The notes below the pieces were generated by a model. The model was not told the DNA's origin. It was given only the letters and a program-made list of their open reading frames with translations, and ran no database searches. A stretch of DNA of 6,062 nt, from contig JACJXK010000035.1 in the NCBI GenBank assembly GCA_020636675.1, positions 1 through 6,062 of the forward strand. The letters run 5' to 3'. Position 1 is the first letter of the stretch; the number at the start of each line of letters is the position of its first letter. Of this stretch, positions 5,786 to 6,062 are shown in pieces. Origin of the DNA: Prevotellaceae bacterium (lineage in GTDB: Bacteria > Bacteroidota > Bacteroidia > Bacteroidales > Paludibacteraceae). A program made the translations under genes and the position numbers.

Positions 5786-5945
5786 TTATTTTCCAATTCA
5801 TAGGAAGCAGCTCACTTAAGTCTTTTGAGGTTTCTCTGTAGAGAGGTAGCTTTGTGAGTACATCAGTCATCCATTCTCTTGGGTCAACTTCCGCTGCTTT
5901 ACAGCTTGCAATGAGTGAGTATATTGGAAAAATCGGAGCATGCTG
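5763..5945 (-). pseudogene. IS66-type transposase, C-terminal remnant
   Basis: The open frame encodes 60 residues ending at the TAA at 5763-5765 and is closed upstream by an in-frame TAA at 5946-5948. Its last ~53 residues (from YSLIASCKAAEVDPREW through DVLTKLPLY to DLSELLPMNW) match the C-terminal domain typical of Bacteroidales IS66 transposases. There, a helix with CKA(A/N).(V/I).P(R/F)E is followed by a D(V/A)L...LP segment and a final ELLP..W. The first seven residues (QHAPIFP) show no such likeness and are encoded largely by the 13-base repeat and flank, so the true remnant begins near 5922. There is no start codon, and the DDE catalytic core is absent, so it cannot be functional. Confidence 0.85.
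5923..5935. repeat. 13-base direct repeat, copy 2 (inner border of transposase remnant)
   Basis: ATTGGAAAAATCG is identical to 5650-5662. Transposase similarity ends at the left edge of this copy. The remaining bases up to 6062 have no recognisable gene and show stops in the transposase frame. Confidence 0.75.
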
Positions 5946-6041
5946 TTACACATGGCATGATTAATAATATGTTATAAATTGAGCATTTTATCCAAAAAGG
6001 CATAACTGATAATCAATGCTTTAGCCAAGCAGCTTTTGCGC

Positions 6042-6062
6042 TTGTCGAAAAAAAAACGGAGT
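6042..6062 (+). promoter_or_regulatory. Possible start of a promoter cut by the window edge
   Basis: TTG at 6042-6044 is followed by an A tract and CGGAG, and 17 bases later by the final T at 6062, which could begin a TAnnTTTG -7 box just outside the window. I recall similar A-tract/CGGAGT patterns ahead of Bacteroidales genes. An imperfect hairpin (CAAGC-A-GC 6026-6033 with GCGCTTG 6038-6044, loop TTTT) overlaps the upstream box. Only half the motif is visible. Confidence 0.25.

Larger units (their letters stand above)
5662..5922 (-). mobile_element. IS66-family element fragment (3' end only)
   Basis: The fragment reads on the - strand and keeps only the transposase C-terminus plus about 100 bases of downstream sequence. 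The outer end begins GTAAGC (5662-5667); IS66-family ends typically begin GTAA. Inside it are a 13-bp-stem hairpin (5697-5740) and a series of short repeats (5737-5785). The rest of the element, including the other end, the two small accessory genes and most of the transposase, is missing. It lies beyond the terminator of the polyamine gene, so the insertion damaged no visible gene here. The outer-end assignment rests on the short GTAAGC match and position. Confidence 0.6.

Overview
The window looks like a chromosomal segment of a Bacteroidales bacterium (Bacteroides, Parabacteroides or Prevotella-like; the genus cannot be fixed from sequence alone). The signs are start codons without Shine-Dalgarno sequences, A-rich leaders, promoter-like TTTG / TAnnTTTG pairs, and the gene set itself: a metal-type KdsA, a 453-residue HisRS and a carboxy(nor)spermidine dehydrogenase. 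All five protein genes read on the + strand. A decayed IS66-type transposase fragment reads on the - strand near the right end.

Layout. Bases 2-832 are the 3' part of a UDP-glucose 6-dehydrogenase gene that begins outside the window. It is visibly more A/T-rich than what follows and is closed by a strong terminator (857-890), so it probably ends an upstream surface-polysaccharide unit. After a possible promoter (943-976) come three closely spaced genes: a diacylglycerol/sphingosine-kinase-family lipid kinase (999-1943), kdsA (1978-2796) and hisS (2857-4218). Gaps of 34 and 60 bases suggest partial co-transcription. The next gap carries the best promoter match in the window (4225-4257), followed at once by a perfect 7-bp-arm palindrome (4261-4280) at the predicted 5' end of the message. 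It drives a carboxynorspermidine/carboxyspermidine dehydrogenase (4318-5520), which ends in a strong terminator (5552-5589).

Bases 5521-6062 hold no intact gene. They contain the terminator, about 70 bases without an assignable function, a roughly 260-base piece of an IS66-family element (its GTAAGC end at 5662, a subterminal hairpin, a run of short ACAAAC-type repeats and the last ~53 codons of the transposase), and a tail that may end in the promoter of a gene just outside the window. The IS fragment is bracketed by a perfect 13-base direct repeat (5650-5662 and 5923-5935), and transposase similarity stops at the inner edge of the second copy.

How the genes relate. Ugd (UDP-glucuronate), the lipid kinase and KdsA (Kdo-8-phosphate for lipid A/LPS core) all serve the cell envelope. 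HisRS is a housekeeping translation enzyme. The last gene belongs to the aspartate-semialdehyde-dependent spermidine route used by Bacteroides and Vibrio. I found no convincing new multi-gene system. The most unusual features are the flanking repeats around the truncated IS66 piece and the palindrome at the predicted transcript start of the polyamine gene.
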